Shown piece by piece: positions 53,271-61,691 of a DNA stretch of 64,000 nucleotides (its first letter is position 1; the number at the start of each line of letters is the position of its first letter). The notes under the pieces were generated by a model. The model was given only the letters and a program-made list of their open reading frames with translations, did no database searches and was not told the DNA's origin. Source of the stretch: Pseudomonas mendocina (GTDB taxonomy: Bacteria > Pseudomonadota > Gammaproteobacteria > Pseudomonadales > Pseudomonadaceae); the NCBI RefSeq assembly GCF_900636545.1, contig NZ_LR134290.1:4154001-4218000 (forward strand), in the 5' to 3' direction. The translations under genes and the position numbers were made by a program.

Positions 53271-53342
53271 GTAGGGTGGGCTTCAGCCCACCAAATACAC
53301 CGCCGGTGGGCTGAAGCGGAACGCCGCCCGGCCCATCCTACA
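53271..53342. repeat. GTGGGCTTCAGCCCACC repeat (same family as 17630-17700, reversed)
   Basis: GTAGGGTGGGCTTCAGCCCACC ... GGTGGGCTGAAGCGGAACGC...GGCCCATCCTAC forms an inverted-repeat unit; it is the reverse complement family of the unit at 17630-17700. It lies between the convergent Sel1 and DUF1820 genes. Confidence 0.65.
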
Positions 53343-53357
53343 GCTGTAACCTTCCGC

Positions 53358-53681
53358 TTATTTGTCCGGCATCGGCATGGGGAATGGCATGACATTGCCG
53401 CCGCCCTTGGCTTCGCTGATCTTCGCCGTGCCCAGGCGCTCCACTTCGTCAATGCGGATGATCGCGTGCATTGGTACGAAGCTGCGCACCACCCCCTCGA
53501 ACTGCGCCTTGAGCTTCTCCTCGCTGGGGTCGACCACCAGCTGGCTGCGCTCGCCGAAGACGAACTCCTCCACCTCCAGAAAGCCCCACAGATCGCTCTG
53601 GTAGATCTGCTTGGCATACATCTCGTATACCTGGCCCTGGTTGAGGAAAATCACCTTGTAGATGGGATCGCGCTTGCTCAT
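53358..53681 (-). CDS. DUF1820 family protein
   Basis: The 107-residue protein starts MSKRDPIYKVIFLNQGQVYEMYAKQIYQSDLWGFLEVEEFVFGERSQLVVDPSEEKL and ends with a Pro/Met-rich tail. This N-terminal block (VIFLNQGQVYEMYAK...LWGFLEVEEFVFGE) is the recognisable DUF1820 signature of gammaproteobacteria. It is a soluble protein with a small beta-rich domain and unknown function, possibly linked to nucleic-acid binding. It is on the opposite strand to its neighbours. Confidence 0.86.
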   Translation of the reverse strand: MSKRDPIYKVIFLNQGQVYEMYAKQIYQSDLWGFLEVEEFVFGERSQLVVDPSEEKLKAQFEGVVRSFVPMHAIIRIDEVERLGTAKISEAKGGGNVMPFPMPMPDK

Positions 53682-53791
53682 GAAGGCTCGAAGTCAGGAA
53701 AAACGGGGCGCGCAGGATAGCACAGCACACCCGAACGACACCGCGCACCAGCAACTGGAATAACATGCAACGCCCATCAAGGATGAACCCC

Positions 53792-54589
53792 ATGCCACGC
53801 CATCGTATTTCATACGCCCTGCTGCTCAGCGTCGTACTGGCACTGCCCGCGTACGCTACAGAAAAGGATTGCTCGACAGAGGCGCTGCGCCGCCCGCTGG
53901 TCGACGCCCTGGTATCCGGGGGCGATTACGAGACCGCGATCACTCGCCTGGAGCAGGTCAAACAGCGTCAGGATGCCTGTAATCCCGAAATTCTGGATGC
54001 CAATTGGTATTGGCTACGCAGCGATCTGTCTTTCAGCTACCTCAAGGCCGGTCGTGAACAGGACTGCATCGCCCTGCTCGCACAGTTGATCGACAACCCG
54101 GCCAGCCCCCAGAACATCATCCAGCAGAATCTGGAGGACTCGGGCCGACTGCAGCACGCTCTGGAAACCAACCAGCGGTTATGCACCGCGGCTCATGAGG
54201 CACGGCTTGGCGCTTATGCATCGACGCCTTGCCCATACCCCGTAAGCGGCGCACTGGCCAGCGTTGCCACCGCTGCAGGAGGTTGCCTGGCGCTCATGCC
54301 TGGCGCAGAAGCGGCAAACTGCCCCCGGCTTGAGCAATGGCAACAGGGAAAACCTATCCGCCAGATTCGCTCCGTAAAGACCGATATCGATAGTCCGTTC
54401 GTCGATACGTCGCGCTGCTGCAGCATACAGGCGTTGCGGGTGGCAGAAGATGACAGCCAGTACCGTCTGCGCCTGACCGGTGAAGGGCGCGACTGCTATG
54501 GCGGCAGCGCCTACGATCTGATCGATGCCCTCTACCTGTTGCAGGACAACGAGCTGATACCCCAGCGAGATTTTTCGCGCACACGTTGA
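53792..54589 (+). CDS. Secreted or periplasmic hypothetical protein with TPR-like N-terminus
   Basis: I choose the ATG at 53792 (MPRHRISYALLLSVVLALPAYA) because AAGGA lies eight bases upstream; ATGs at 53783 and 53765 are alternatives. The signal peptide is followed by a helical, TPR-like segment (LVSGGDYETAITRLEQVKQRQDAC, SDLSFSYLKAGREQDCIALLAQLIDNP). The C-terminal half is cysteine-rich (CTAAHEARLG, CPYPVSG, CLALMPG, CCSIQALRV). Base composition is slightly lower in GC than the neighbours, so the gene could be less conserved or recently acquired. No family is recognised. Confidence 0.68.
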   Translation: MPRHRISYALLLSVVLALPAYATEKDCSTEALRRPLVDALVSGGDYETAITRLEQVKQRQDACNPEILDANWYWLRSDLSFSYLKAGREQDCIALLAQLIDNPASPQNIIQQNLEDSGRLQHALETNQRLCTAAHEARLGAYASTPCPYPVSGALASVATAAGGCLALMPGAEAANCPRLEQWQQGKPIRQIRSVKTDIDSPFVDTSRCCSIQALRVAEDDSQYRLRLTGEGRDCYGGSAYDLIDALYLLQDNELIPQRDFSRTR

Positions 54590-54616
54590 GCGGTAGCATC
54601 GCCCTTGGCACACGCC

Positions 54617-54622
54617 TATAAT
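54617..54622 (+). promoter_or_regulatory. Consensus -10 hexamer upstream of miaB
   Basis: A perfect TATAAT lies 34 bases upstream of the miaB ATG. A -35 box is not obvious (TAGCAT at the right spacing is weak). The gene before it ends at 54589, so the promoter is in the short gap. Confidence 0.45.
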
Positions 54623-54656
54623 GCGCGGTCATTTTTTAACCACCTCAGACAGTGCC

Positions 54657-56000
54657 ATGACCAAGAAGCTCTATATCGAAACCCACGGTTGCCAGATGAA
54701 CGAGTACGACAGCTCGCGCATGGTCGACCTGCTGGGTGAGCATCAGGCCCTGGAGGTCACGGAAAAACCCGAAGAAGCCGACGTGATCCTGCTCAATACC
54801 TGCTCGATCCGCGAGAAGGCACAGGACAAGGTGTTCTCCCAGCTCGGCCGCTGGCGCGAGCTGAAACAGGCCAACCCGGATCTGGTGATCGGCGTCGGCG
54901 GCTGCGTGGCCAGCCAGGAAGGTGCGGCGATCCGCGACCGCGCACCCTATGTCGACGTGGTGTTCGGCCCGCAGACCCTGCACCGCCTGCCGGAAATGAT
55001 CGACGCCGCGCGCACCACCAAGACCGCCCAGGTGGACATCAGCTTCCCCGAGATCGAGAAATTCGACCGCCTGCCCGAACCGCGCGTCGACGGCCCCAGC
55101 GCCTTCGTCTCGGTGATGGAAGGCTGCAGCAAATACTGCACCTTCTGCGTGGTGCCCTACACCCGTGGCGAGGAAGTCAGCCGCCCGCTGGTCGACGTAC
55201 TGATGGAAATCACCTCCCTCACCGAGAAGGGTGTGAAGGAAATCACCCTGCTTGGGCAGAACGTCAACGGCTACCGTGGCGAAGCGCCGGACGGTCATAT
55301 CGCGGATTTCGCCGAACTGCTGCATGCCGTGGCGGCCCTCGATGGTGTCGAGCGCATTCGCTACACCACCAGCCACCCGCTGGAGTTCTCCGACGCGATC
55401 ATCGCCGCCCATGCCGAGATCCCGCAGTTGGTCAAATACCTGCACCTGCCGGTGCAATCGGGCTCCGACCGCATCCTCGCAGCGATGAAGCGCAACCACA
55501 CCGCGCTGGAATACAAGTCGCGCATCCGCAAGCTGCGCGCCGCCGTGCCGGACATCCTGATCAGCTCGGACTTCATCGTCGGCTTCCCAGGGGAAACGGA
55601 AAAAGACTTCGAGCAGACCATGAAGCTGATCGAGGACGTCGGTTTCGACTTCTCCTTCTCCTTCATCTACAGCTCGCGCCCGGGCACCCCGGCCGCTGAT
55701 CTGGTCGACGATACCCCGGAAGAAGTGAAGAAGCAGCGTCTGGCCCTGCTGCAGCACCGCATCAACCAGAACGGTTTCGAGAACAGCCGACGCATGGTCG
55801 GTACGGTGCAGCGCATCCTGGTCAGCGACTATTCGAAGAAAGACCCGGGCATGCTCCAGGGCCGCACCGAGCAGAACCGCATCGTCAACTTCCGTTGCGA
55901 TAACCCGCGCCTGATCGGCCAGTTCGTCGACGTGCACATCGACGACGCCCTGCCGCACTCGCTGCGCGGCACCCTGCTCGATACCGAGACCCTCCACTAA
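54657..56000 (+). CDS. miaB: tRNA-2-methylthio-N6-dimethylallyladenosine synthase
   Basis: The ATG at 54657 gives 447 residues starting [22 protein letters not shown]. The N-terminal UPF0004 cysteines ([23 protein letters not shown]) hold the auxiliary 4Fe-4S cluster; the radical-SAM cluster is C157, C161, C164 in CSKYCTFC; a TRAM domain ends the protein. MiaB adds the 2-methylthio group to i6A37 of tRNAs reading UNN codons. It stands as its own transcription unit behind a TATAAT promoter, just upstream of the phoH cluster. Confidence 0.95.
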   Translation: MTKKLYIETHGCQMNEYDSSRMVDLLGEHQALEVTEKPEEADVILLNTCSIREKAQDKVFSQLGRWRELKQANPDLVIGVGGCVASQEGAAIRDRAPYVDVVFGPQTLHRLPEMIDAARTTKTAQVDISFPEIEKFDRLPEPRVDGPSAFVSVMEGCSKYCTFCVVPYTRGEEVSRPLVDVLMEITSLTEKGVKEITLLGQNVNGYRGEAPDGHIADFAELLHAVAALDGVERIRYTTSHPLEFSDAIIAAHAEIPQLVKYLHLPVQSGSDRILAAMKRNHTALEYKSRIRKLRAAVPDILISSDFIVGFPGETEKDFEQTMKLIEDVGFDFSFSFIYSSRPGTPAADLVDDTPEEVKKQRLALLQHRINQNGFENSRRMVGTVQRILVSDYSKKDPGMLQGRTEQNRIVNFRCDNPRLIGQFVDVHIDDALPHSLRGTLLDTETLH

Positions 56001-56007
56001 AGACGCA

Positions 56008-56035
56008 GCCGCCGACACTTTGCGTTGTCGGCGGC
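56008..56035. other. Strong hairpin between miaB and phoH
   Basis: GCCGCCGACA and TGTCGGCGGC form a perfect 10-base-pair stem with an eight-base loop, seven bases after the miaB stop. There is no run of T residues after it, so it is not a standard intrinsic terminator in either direction. It may stabilise the miaB 3' end or separate the transcripts. Confidence 0.55.
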
Positions 56036-56087
56036 CAGCGTTATGCTGCCTTTCCATACCTAGCCAAGTGACGATCACACCATCACC

Positions 56088-57080
56088 TTGAACGCTTCCC
56101 TAGAACCCCATCGTTTCACCCTCGAACCTTTCGAGGCCCGCCGTTTCGCCAACCTCTGCGGCCAGTTCGACGAGCACCTGCGCCTGATCGAAGAGCGCCT
56201 CGGCCTGGAAATCCGCAACCGTGGCAATCAGTTCGAGATGCTCGGCGCCGCCGACAAGACCCAGGCCGCCGAAACCCTGCTGCGCAAGCTGTACCGCGAA
56301 ACCAAAGCCACCGAGCTGTCGCCCGATCTGGTACACCTGTATCTGCAGGAGTCCGGCGTTGAGGAGTTGGTCAACCCGAGCAACCTGCCGCAGGTGACCC
56401 TGCGCACCAAGAAGGGCGTGATCAAGCCGCGCGGCGCCAACCAGCAGCGCTATGTCAAGGCGATCCTCGACAACGACATCAACTTCGGCATCGGCCCGGC
56501 CGGCACCGGCAAGACCTACCTGGCCGTGGCCTGCGCGGTGGACGCACTGGAGCGCGAGCAGGTACGGCGCATCCTGCTGGTGCGCCCGGCAGTCGAGGCC
56601 GGCGAGAAACTCGGCTTCCTGCCTGGTGACCTGGCACAGAAGATCGACCCTTACCTGCGCCCACTGTACGACGCGCTCTATGAAATGCTTGGCTTCGACC
56701 ACGTGGCCAAGCTGATCGAGAAGCAGGTGATCGAGATTGCGCCGCTGGCCTATATGCGCGGCCGCACGCTTAACAACAGCTTCATCATTCTCGACGAGAG
56801 TCAGAACACCACCGTCGAGCAGATGAAGATGTTCCTCACCCGTATCGGTTTCGGCTCCACCGCCGTGATCACCGGCGACATCACCCAGGTCGACCTGCCG
56901 CGCGGCACCAAGAGCGGCCTGGCCCACGTCATCGAGGTACTGCGTGACGTGCCCGGCATCAGTTTCACCCACTTCAAGCCCAAGGACGTGGTGCGCCACC
57001 CTCTGGTGCAGCGCATCGTCGAAGCCTACGAGCGCCACGACGCGCGCCTGAATGGCAAGGGCGACAGCCACGATGCTTGA
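56088..57080 (+). CDS. ybeZ: PhoH-like ATPase (YbeZ)
   Basis: The TTG at 56088 gives 330 residues beginning (M)[39 protein letters not shown]. aeruginosa PhoH starts in the same way, as I remember it. Walker A is GPAGTGKT (about residues 138-145), and Walker B is FIILDESQN with [10 protein letters not shown] after it. YbeZ is a predicted RNA helicase/ATPase that partners with the RNase YbeY in ribosome quality control and rRNA maturation. It overlaps ybeY by eight bases and is followed by corC and lnt, the conserved gammaproteobacterial cluster. No good ribosome site precedes the TTG. Confidence 0.92.
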   Translation: MNASLEPHRFTLEPFEARRFANLCGQFDEHLRLIEERLGLEIRNRGNQFEMLGAADKTQAAETLLRKLYRETKATELSPDLVHLYLQESGVEELVNPSNLPQVTLRTKKGVIKPRGANQQRYVKAILDNDINFGIGPAGTGKTYLAVACAVDALEREQVRRILLVRPAVEAGEKLGFLPGDLAQKIDPYLRPLYDALYEMLGFDHVAKLIEKQVIEIAPLAYMRGRTLNNSFIILDESQNTTVEQMKMFLTRIGFGSTAVITGDITQVDLPRGTKSGLAHVIEVLRDVPGISFTHFKPKDVVRHPLVQRIVEAYERHDARLNGKGDSHDA

Positions 57081-57552
57081 GCTCGACCTGCAACTGGCCA
57101 CTGACGGCCAGCCCCCGGATGAAGCGCAACTGCGCCGCTGGTGCGAGCTGGCGCTGCGCCAGCGCACGGCCGATTCCGAGCTGACCATTCGCCTGGTCGA
57201 CGAAGCCGAAGGCCGCGAACTGAACCACACCTGGCGACACAAGGACTACGCCACCAACGTGCTGTCCTTCCCCGCCGAGATTCCCGATGGGATTCTCGAC
57301 ATCCCTCTGCTGGGCGACCTGGTGATCTGCGTGCCAGTGGTCGAGCGCGAAGCGGCCGAGCAAGGCAAGGCGCTGGAGGCGCACTGGGCGCACCTGGTGA
57401 TCCACGGCTGCCTGCACCTGCTGGGCTATGACCACATCGAGGAAGACGAAGCCCTCGAGATGGAAGAACTGGAACGACAATTGCTCGCCGAGCTGGGTCA
57501 TCCCGACCCGTATGCCGACGACGCCCCCCCTCCTGATAAGGACCCCGAGTAA
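57073..57552 (+). CDS. ybeY: Endoribonuclease YbeY
   Basis: The ATG at 57073 gives 159 residues starting [30 protein letters not shown]. The zinc-binding [11 protein letters not shown] motif (about residues 114-124) matches the HGxLHLxGYDH signature. The N-terminal region [25 protein letters not shown] is also typical. YbeY processes 16S rRNA 3' end and degrades defective ribosomes with RNase R. It overlaps the phoH stop by eight bases, so translation is coupled; corC starts six bases after its stop. Confidence 0.94.
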   Translation: MLELDLQLATDGQPPDEAQLRRWCELALRQRTADSELTIRLVDEAEGRELNHTWRHKDYATNVLSFPAEIPDGILDIPLLGDLVICVPVVEREAAEQGKALEAHWAHLVIHGCLHLLGYDHIEEDEALEMEELERQLLAELGHPDPYADDAPPPDKDPE

Positions 57553-57558
57553 AACGCC

Positions 57559-58398
57559 ATGAGCGAAGACCGATCGAGCAACGAGCAGAAGTCCTGGTTC
57601 AACAAGCTGACCCAGGCTTTTGCTCATGAGCCGAGAAACCGCCAGGAACTGCTGGAAGTCCTGCGTGAAGCCCACCAGAACAAGCTGCTCGACAGCGAAG
57701 CACTGGCCATCGTCGAGGGCGCCATCCAGGTCGCCGACCTGCAGGTACGCGACATCATGGTGCCGCGTTCGCAAATGATCAGCATCAAGGCCAGCCAGAC
57801 CCCGCGTGAATTCCTTCCCGCCATCATCGACGCCGCGCACTCGCGCTACCCGGTGATCGGCGAAAGCCTCGACGACGTCATTGGCATCCTCCTGGCCAAG
57901 GATCTGCTGCCGCTGATCCTGCAGGGCGAGCAGCCCAACTTCAATATCAAGGACATGCTGCGACCGGCCACTTTCGTGCCCGAGTCCAAGCGCCTGAATG
58001 TGCTGCTGCGCGAGTTCCGCGCCAACCACAACCACATGGCCGTGGTCATCGACGAATACGGCGGCGTCGCCGGCCTGGTGACCATCGAAGACGTGCTGGA
58101 GCAGATCGTTGGCGACATCGAGGACGAGCACGACGTCGAGGAAGACGGCTACATCAAGCCGCTGCCCTCCGGCGACTACCTGATCAAGGCGCTGACCCCC
58201 ATCGACAGCTTCAACGAGACCTTCGACAGCCAGTTCTCCGACGACGAGTACGACACCGTCGGCGGCCTGGTGATGAACGCTTTCGGCCACCTGCCCAAGC
58301 GCAACGAAGTCACCGAGATCGGCGAATTCCGTTTCCGCGTACTCAATGCCGACAGCCGCCGTATCCATCTGCTGCGCCTGACGCCGGTCAGCCGCTGA
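57559..58398 (+). CDS. corC: CorC/HlyC-family magnesium/cobalt efflux-associated CBS protein (YbeX)
   Basis: The 279-residue protein starts MSEDRSSNEQKSWFNKLTQAFAHEPRNRQELLEVLREAHQNKLLD. Two CBS domains follow at about 60-120 and 135-190 (VADLQVRDIMVPRSQMISIKAS; AVVIDEYGGVAGLVTIEDVLEQIVGDIEDE). A C-terminal CorC-HlyC domain (DTVGGLVMNAFGHLPKRNEVTEIGEF) completes it. It is cytoplasmic, without the DUF21 membrane domain, and linked to ribosome metabolism and Mg/Co resistance together with ybeY and lnt. It belongs to the phoH-ybeY-corC-lnt operon. Confidence 0.9.
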   Translation: MSEDRSSNEQKSWFNKLTQAFAHEPRNRQELLEVLREAHQNKLLDSEALAIVEGAIQVADLQVRDIMVPRSQMISIKASQTPREFLPAIIDAAHSRYPVIGESLDDVIGILLAKDLLPLILQGEQPNFNIKDMLRPATFVPESKRLNVLLREFRANHNHMAVVIDEYGGVAGLVTIEDVLEQIVGDIEDEHDVEEDGYIKPLPSGDYLIKALTPIDSFNETFDSQFSDDEYDTVGGLVMNAFGHLPKRNEVTEIGEFRFRVLNADSRRIHLLRLTPVSR

Positions 58399-58404
58399 GT
58401 CTCA

Positions 58405-58429
58405 GCCGCCCTTGCCCAGCGAGGGCGGC
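58405..58429. other. Hairpin between corC and lnt
   Basis: GCCGCCCT and AGGGCGGC pair as an eight-base stem with a nine-base loop, directly after the corC stop. There is no U-tract, so it is at best a weak or attenuating terminator within the operon. Confidence 0.4.
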
Positions 58430-58490
58430 CGCTTCCCCCCGCGCCATTTCCGCTCTACCCTTGCGCCACCCCGACTCCAAGGATCACCCC

Positions 58491-60014
58491 ATGCTGCAAT
58501 GGATCACTCGTCCGGGCTGGCCCGGCCACCTGCTCGCCTGCGGCGCAGGCGCCTTGACCACCCTGGCGCTCGCCCCTTTCGATCTCTGGCCACTGGCCGT
58601 GTTGTCCATTGCCCTGTTCTATCTCGGCCTGCGCCATCTACGCCCCAGCCAGGCAGCGCTGCGCGGCTGGAGCTACGGTTTCGGCCTGTTCGCCGCTGGC
58701 ACCAGCTGGGTGTATGTCAGCATCCATGACTACGGCGCCGCCTCGCCAGCGCTGGCCGGCATTCTCACCCTGGGCTTCGTCGCCGGGCTGGGCTTGTTCT
58801 TCGCCCTGACTGCCGCACTCTGGGCACGCTGGATACGCCGCAGCGAAGCGCCGCTGGCCGACGCCCTGGCGTTCGCCGCGCTGTGGGTCGCTCAGGAGGT
58901 GTTTCGCGGCTGGTTCCTCACCGGCTTCCCTTGGCTCTACGCCGGCTACAGCCAGCTCGAGGGGCCGTTGAGTGGTCTGGTACCGGTCGGTGGCGTCTGG
59001 CTGGCATCCTTCCTCATCGCCCTGTCAGCGGCGCTGATCATCAACCTGGAGCGCCTGCGTGCGCACAAGCCACGCTACGTCTGCGCCCTGCTTCTGCTGC
59101 TGACCCCTTGGCTCACCGGCCTGGCCCTGAAGGGGCACGAGTGGACCCGCGCAGCAGGCGACAGCCTGACCGTCGCCCTGGTGCAGGGCAATGTCGAACA
59201 GAACATGAAATGGGACCCGGCCCAGCTCGACGCGCAGCTCGCGCTATACCGCGACCTCAGTTTCAGCGCCAAGCAGGTCGACATACTGGTCTGGCCGGAA
59301 ACGGCGATCCCGGTGCTCAAGGACATGGCCCAGGGTTATATCGGCGTGATGGATCGCTTCGCCCGTGACCGCAATAGCGCGCTGATCACCGGCGTACCGG
59401 TGCGTCAGTCCAACGAACGCGGGGAGATTCGCTATTACAATGCGATCACCAGTTTTGGCGAAGGCCAGGGTACCTACCTCAAGCAGAAGCTGGTGCCGTT
59501 CGGTGAATACGTGCCGCTGCAAGACCTGCTGCGCGGCTTGATCGCTTTCTTCGACCTGCCCATGTCCGACTTCGCCCGCGGCCCGAGTGACCAATCACCG
59601 CTGCTGGCCAAGGGGCATCGTATCGCGCCGTTCATCTGCTACGAAGTGGTCTACCCGGAGTTCGCGGCGGCACTGGCGGCGGACAGCGACATCCTGCTGA
59701 CGGTGAGCAACGATGCCTGGTTCGGCACCTCCATCGGCCCGCTGCAGCACCTGCAGATGGCGCAGATGCGCGCACTGGAAGCCGGGCGCTGGATGATCCG
59801 CGCCACCAACAACGGTATGACGGTGATCATCGATCCACAAGGGCGCATCCAGTCCGCCTTGCCGCAGTTCGAACGCGGCGTATTGTATGGCGAGGTGGAG
59901 CCGATGCAGGGGCTCACGCCCTACCTGCAATGGCGCACCTGGCCACTGGCGATCCTCTGCGCAATGCTGTTGGGCTGGGCCTTGCTGGCCAGCCGCATGG
60001 CCAAGACGGTGTAG
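58491..60014 (+). CDS. lnt: Apolipoprotein N-acyltransferase
   Basis: The ATG at 58491 follows AAGGATCACCCC and gives 507 residues starting MLQWITRPGWPGHLLACGAGAL. About six hydrophobic helices (1-220) precede a nitrilase-like domain (225-460). The catalytic triad is visible as E270 (WPETA), K331 (YLKQKLVPFGEY) and C383 (FICYEVVYPE). Lnt transfers an acyl chain from phospholipid to the N-terminus of lipoproteins on the periplasmic face of the inner membrane. The TAG stop coincides with the start of a GTAGGGCGG repeat. Confidence 0.95.
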   Translation: MLQWITRPGWPGHLLACGAGALTTLALAPFDLWPLAVLSIALFYLGLRHLRPSQAALRGWSYGFGLFAAGTSWVYVSIHDYGAASPALAGILTLGFVAGLGLFFALTAALWARWIRRSEAPLADALAFAALWVAQEVFRGWFLTGFPWLYAGYSQLEGPLSGLVPVGGVWLASFLIALSAALIINLERLRAHKPRYVCALLLLLTPWLTGLALKGHEWTRAAGDSLTVALVQGNVEQNMKWDPAQLDAQLALYRDLSFSAKQVDILVWPETAIPVLKDMAQGYIGVMDRFARDRNSALITGVPVRQSNERGEIRYYNAITSFGEGQGTYLKQKLVPFGEYVPLQDLLRGLIAFFDLPMSDFARGPSDQSPLLAKGHRIAPFICYEVVYPEFAAALAADSDILLTVSNDAWFGTSIGPLQHLQMAQMRALEAGRWMIRATNNGMTVIIDPQGRIQSALPQFERGVLYGEVEPMQGLTPYLQWRTWPLAILCAMLLGWALLASRMAKTV

Positions 60015-60049
60015 GGCGGTCTCGCGAGCGAAGCGAGCAGCCCGCCACC
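60011..60049. repeat. GTAGGGCGG repeat at the lnt stop codon
   Basis: GTAGGGCGGTCTCGCGAGCG-AAGCGAGCAGCCCGCCAC is nearly identical to the unit at 36979-37019; both start with the TAG stop of the upstream gene. It separates lnt from the convergent ydcF-like gene. Confidence 0.6.
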
Positions 60050-60096
60050 CCTCGGAACGCAGAATCCGCAGGCGGACTGCCTGCGGCGAGTACACC

Positions 60097-60867
60097 CTAC
60101 TGCTTACCGTAGACAATGGGATACGCCAACAGCCCGATGGCCTCGTTGAGCAGTTGACTGCTCTGCCAGATCACCCGCGATTCCGGCAGCCAGCCGCCCA
60201 GTGGGCGTGCATAGCCGGCGCTGAGATAGCCCATCGGCGCACTGATCACCTCGAAGCCGGCCTGCTCGAAACTCCAACGGGAACGCGGCATGTGCCAGGC
60301 CTGCGTAACCAGCACCACACGACGCACGCCCTGCGGCTGCAGCAAATCGGCGCTCAACACCGCGTTCTCCCAGGTCGTGCGGCTCTGCTCCTCCAGCCAA
60401 CGAATCTCCAGGCCGTAATCGCGCTTCATCGCATCGGCCATCAGTGCCGCCTCACTAGGCGGCTGGCCATAATGCAGGCCACCGGTGGCGGCCATTGGCA
60501 GGCCGGATGCGCGCGCCAGGCGAGCGGCATAGCGCAGGCGCTCCAAAGCCATCAGCCCAGGCTGATCGGCTCCACCCCAGCCCGGGTCGTTCTGCTCACG
60601 CCCGGCGCCGAGAATCACGATGGCGTCGGCGCGCTGCGCCAGGGTCGCCCATCGCGCTTCTTCCAGCGCCGGCTCACGTTCAAGCAAACCCGCGCTCCAC
60701 TGCATCACCGCCGGTAGGCTCATCAGCCAGAGCCCTCCAAAACCCGTGACGAAACAGACGCCTGCCAACCGCGGAAAGCGGCGGCGCAACCACCAACCCA
60801 GCAGCATCAGCAGAAGCAGAATGCCTGGTGGCATCAGCAGTTGTTTGAGGATGTAGCGAATCGGCAT
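60097..60867 (-). CDS. YdcF/ElyC family membrane protein (DUF218)
   Basis: The 256-residue protein starts MPIRYILKQLLMPPGILLLLMLLGWWLRRRFPRLAGVCFVTGFGGLWLMSLPAVM, two N-terminal membrane helices. The DUF218 domain follows from about residue 75: ADAIVILGAGREQNDPGW, YAARLARASGLPMAATGGLHYGQPPSEAALM, LEEQSRTTWENAVLSADLL and RVVLVTQAWHMPRSRWSFEQAG. Members such as ElyC and SanA act in envelope and peptidoglycan-precursor homeostasis. The gene is convergent with lnt and lies in the same place as the P. aeruginosa ydcF homologue. Confidence 0.87.
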   Translation of the reverse strand: MPIRYILKQLLMPPGILLLLMLLGWWLRRRFPRLAGVCFVTGFGGLWLMSLPAVMQWSAGLLEREPALEEARWATLAQRADAIVILGAGREQNDPGWGGADQPGLMALERLRYAARLARASGLPMAATGGLHYGQPPSEAALMADAMKRDYGLEIRWLEEQSRTTWENAVLSADLLQPQGVRRVVLVTQAWHMPRSRWSFEQAGFEVISAPMGYLSAGYARPLGGWLPESRVIWQSSQLLNEAIGLLAYPIVYGKQ

Positions 60868-60955
60868 CAGGCACCTCCCGGGCGCCCAAGCCTAACAGCT
60901 GATCAGAAAATCAGGCGAGACACCAAGCCCAGCCGCAGTTGCGGTCAATGCGCTC

Positions 60956-61146
60956 TAGCAGGCTGTTGAAAAACTACCTGCGTTGCCATTACTGCGTTTA
61001 AAACAGGCTCGTGCGCGAGTCCGATCAAAATGCTCATTTACAGCTCGTAAAGTCGAGCGCGACTCCGACCGTTTTTCGCCTGTTTTTGTGGGGCCGCCAT
61101 CGGTATTGCACTAGCTGCCTCGCCTACGTTTTTCAACGGCCTGCTA
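60956..61146. mobile_element. MITE-like element with 19-bp terminal inverted repeats
   Basis: The left end TAGCAGGCTGTTGAAAAAC (60956-60974) and the reverse complement of the right end, TAGCAGGCCGTTGAAAAAC (61146-61128), match at 18 of 19 positions. The 191-base element has no open reading frame of note and contains inner inverted pieces (AAACAGGC near 61008 and GCCTGTTT near 61078). It is short, non-coding and foldable, as a MITE. I have no evidence for a target-site duplication beyond the TA dinucleotides at the ends. The parent transposase is unknown. Confidence 0.72.
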
Positions 61147-61572
61147 ACGGGAACTGCCGCTGCGAAACAGCTTCGAACCACAAGCCTGGCAGGCTCGCGC
61201 ATCTTGCCCGCGATGCCAGCTGACTGGCGCACCACAGAGTGCGCAACATAGCGCCTGCCTACGCTTCATCAGGGGTTTGAGCTTACCCAATGGTTTGCCG
61301 CCCGCGGACTTGGCGCTACGCAACGGCTGGCGCTGGATCAGCGCCAGCTCCTCGGCAGCCGCGTGCCAACCACGCAGCCAGTGCAGGTCGCGGTTGAGAT
61401 AGGCGCGAATCAGCTCCAGCTCCGCCGGGCTCAACCCATCGAGCTCAAGTTCGCGTAACGGCTCTGCGTGCAGGCGACTGGCGGTGTCGGCTTCCTCCAG
61501 CGCCAGGGCAAGCCTGTGCAGTAGCCGCTCGTAAAGGCCACCACTCCGTTCCGCCTGCCGTGCATCGACCAT
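61144..61572 (-). CDS. Zinc-ribbon hypothetical protein (possibly 3'-truncated)
   Basis: The ATG at 61572-61570 gives 142 residues starting MVDARQAERSGGLYERLLHRLALALEEADTASRL, preceded by GAGGTG. It is a helical N-terminal region followed by a C-terminal zinc ribbon, CCALCGAPVSWHRGQDARACQACGSKLFRS (Cys-x2-Cys ... Cys-x2-Cys). This recalls the zinc-ribbon DUF1451 (YbeL) protein found near leuS. The TAG stop (61146-61144) is the terminal TAG of the MITE-like element, so the natural C-terminus may have been changed. Its promoter probably lies in the short gap before leuS. Confidence 0.78.
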   Translation of the reverse strand: MVDARQAERSGGLYERLLHRLALALEEADTASRLHAEPLRELELDGLSPAELELIRAYLNRDLHWLRGWHAAAEELALIQRQPLRSAKSAGGKPLGKLKPLMKRRQALCCALCGAPVSWHRGQDARACQACGSKLFRSGSSR

Positions 61573-61691
61573 CAGACACCTCGCAAGCCCTGAAAACTGC
61601 GGGCCTTGAATCAAGCTTAGCGAAGGCCGTGCGTGCAGCCCGGCGCCGCGACAAACGGCGGGCGCAGCGCAAACTGGGTTTCCCTCGATAG

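Noticed and set aside
60956..61146. Insertion-sequence remnant with a transposase fragment
   Set aside because: No transposase-like frame fits within 191 bases; a non-autonomous MITE-like element is the simplest reading.
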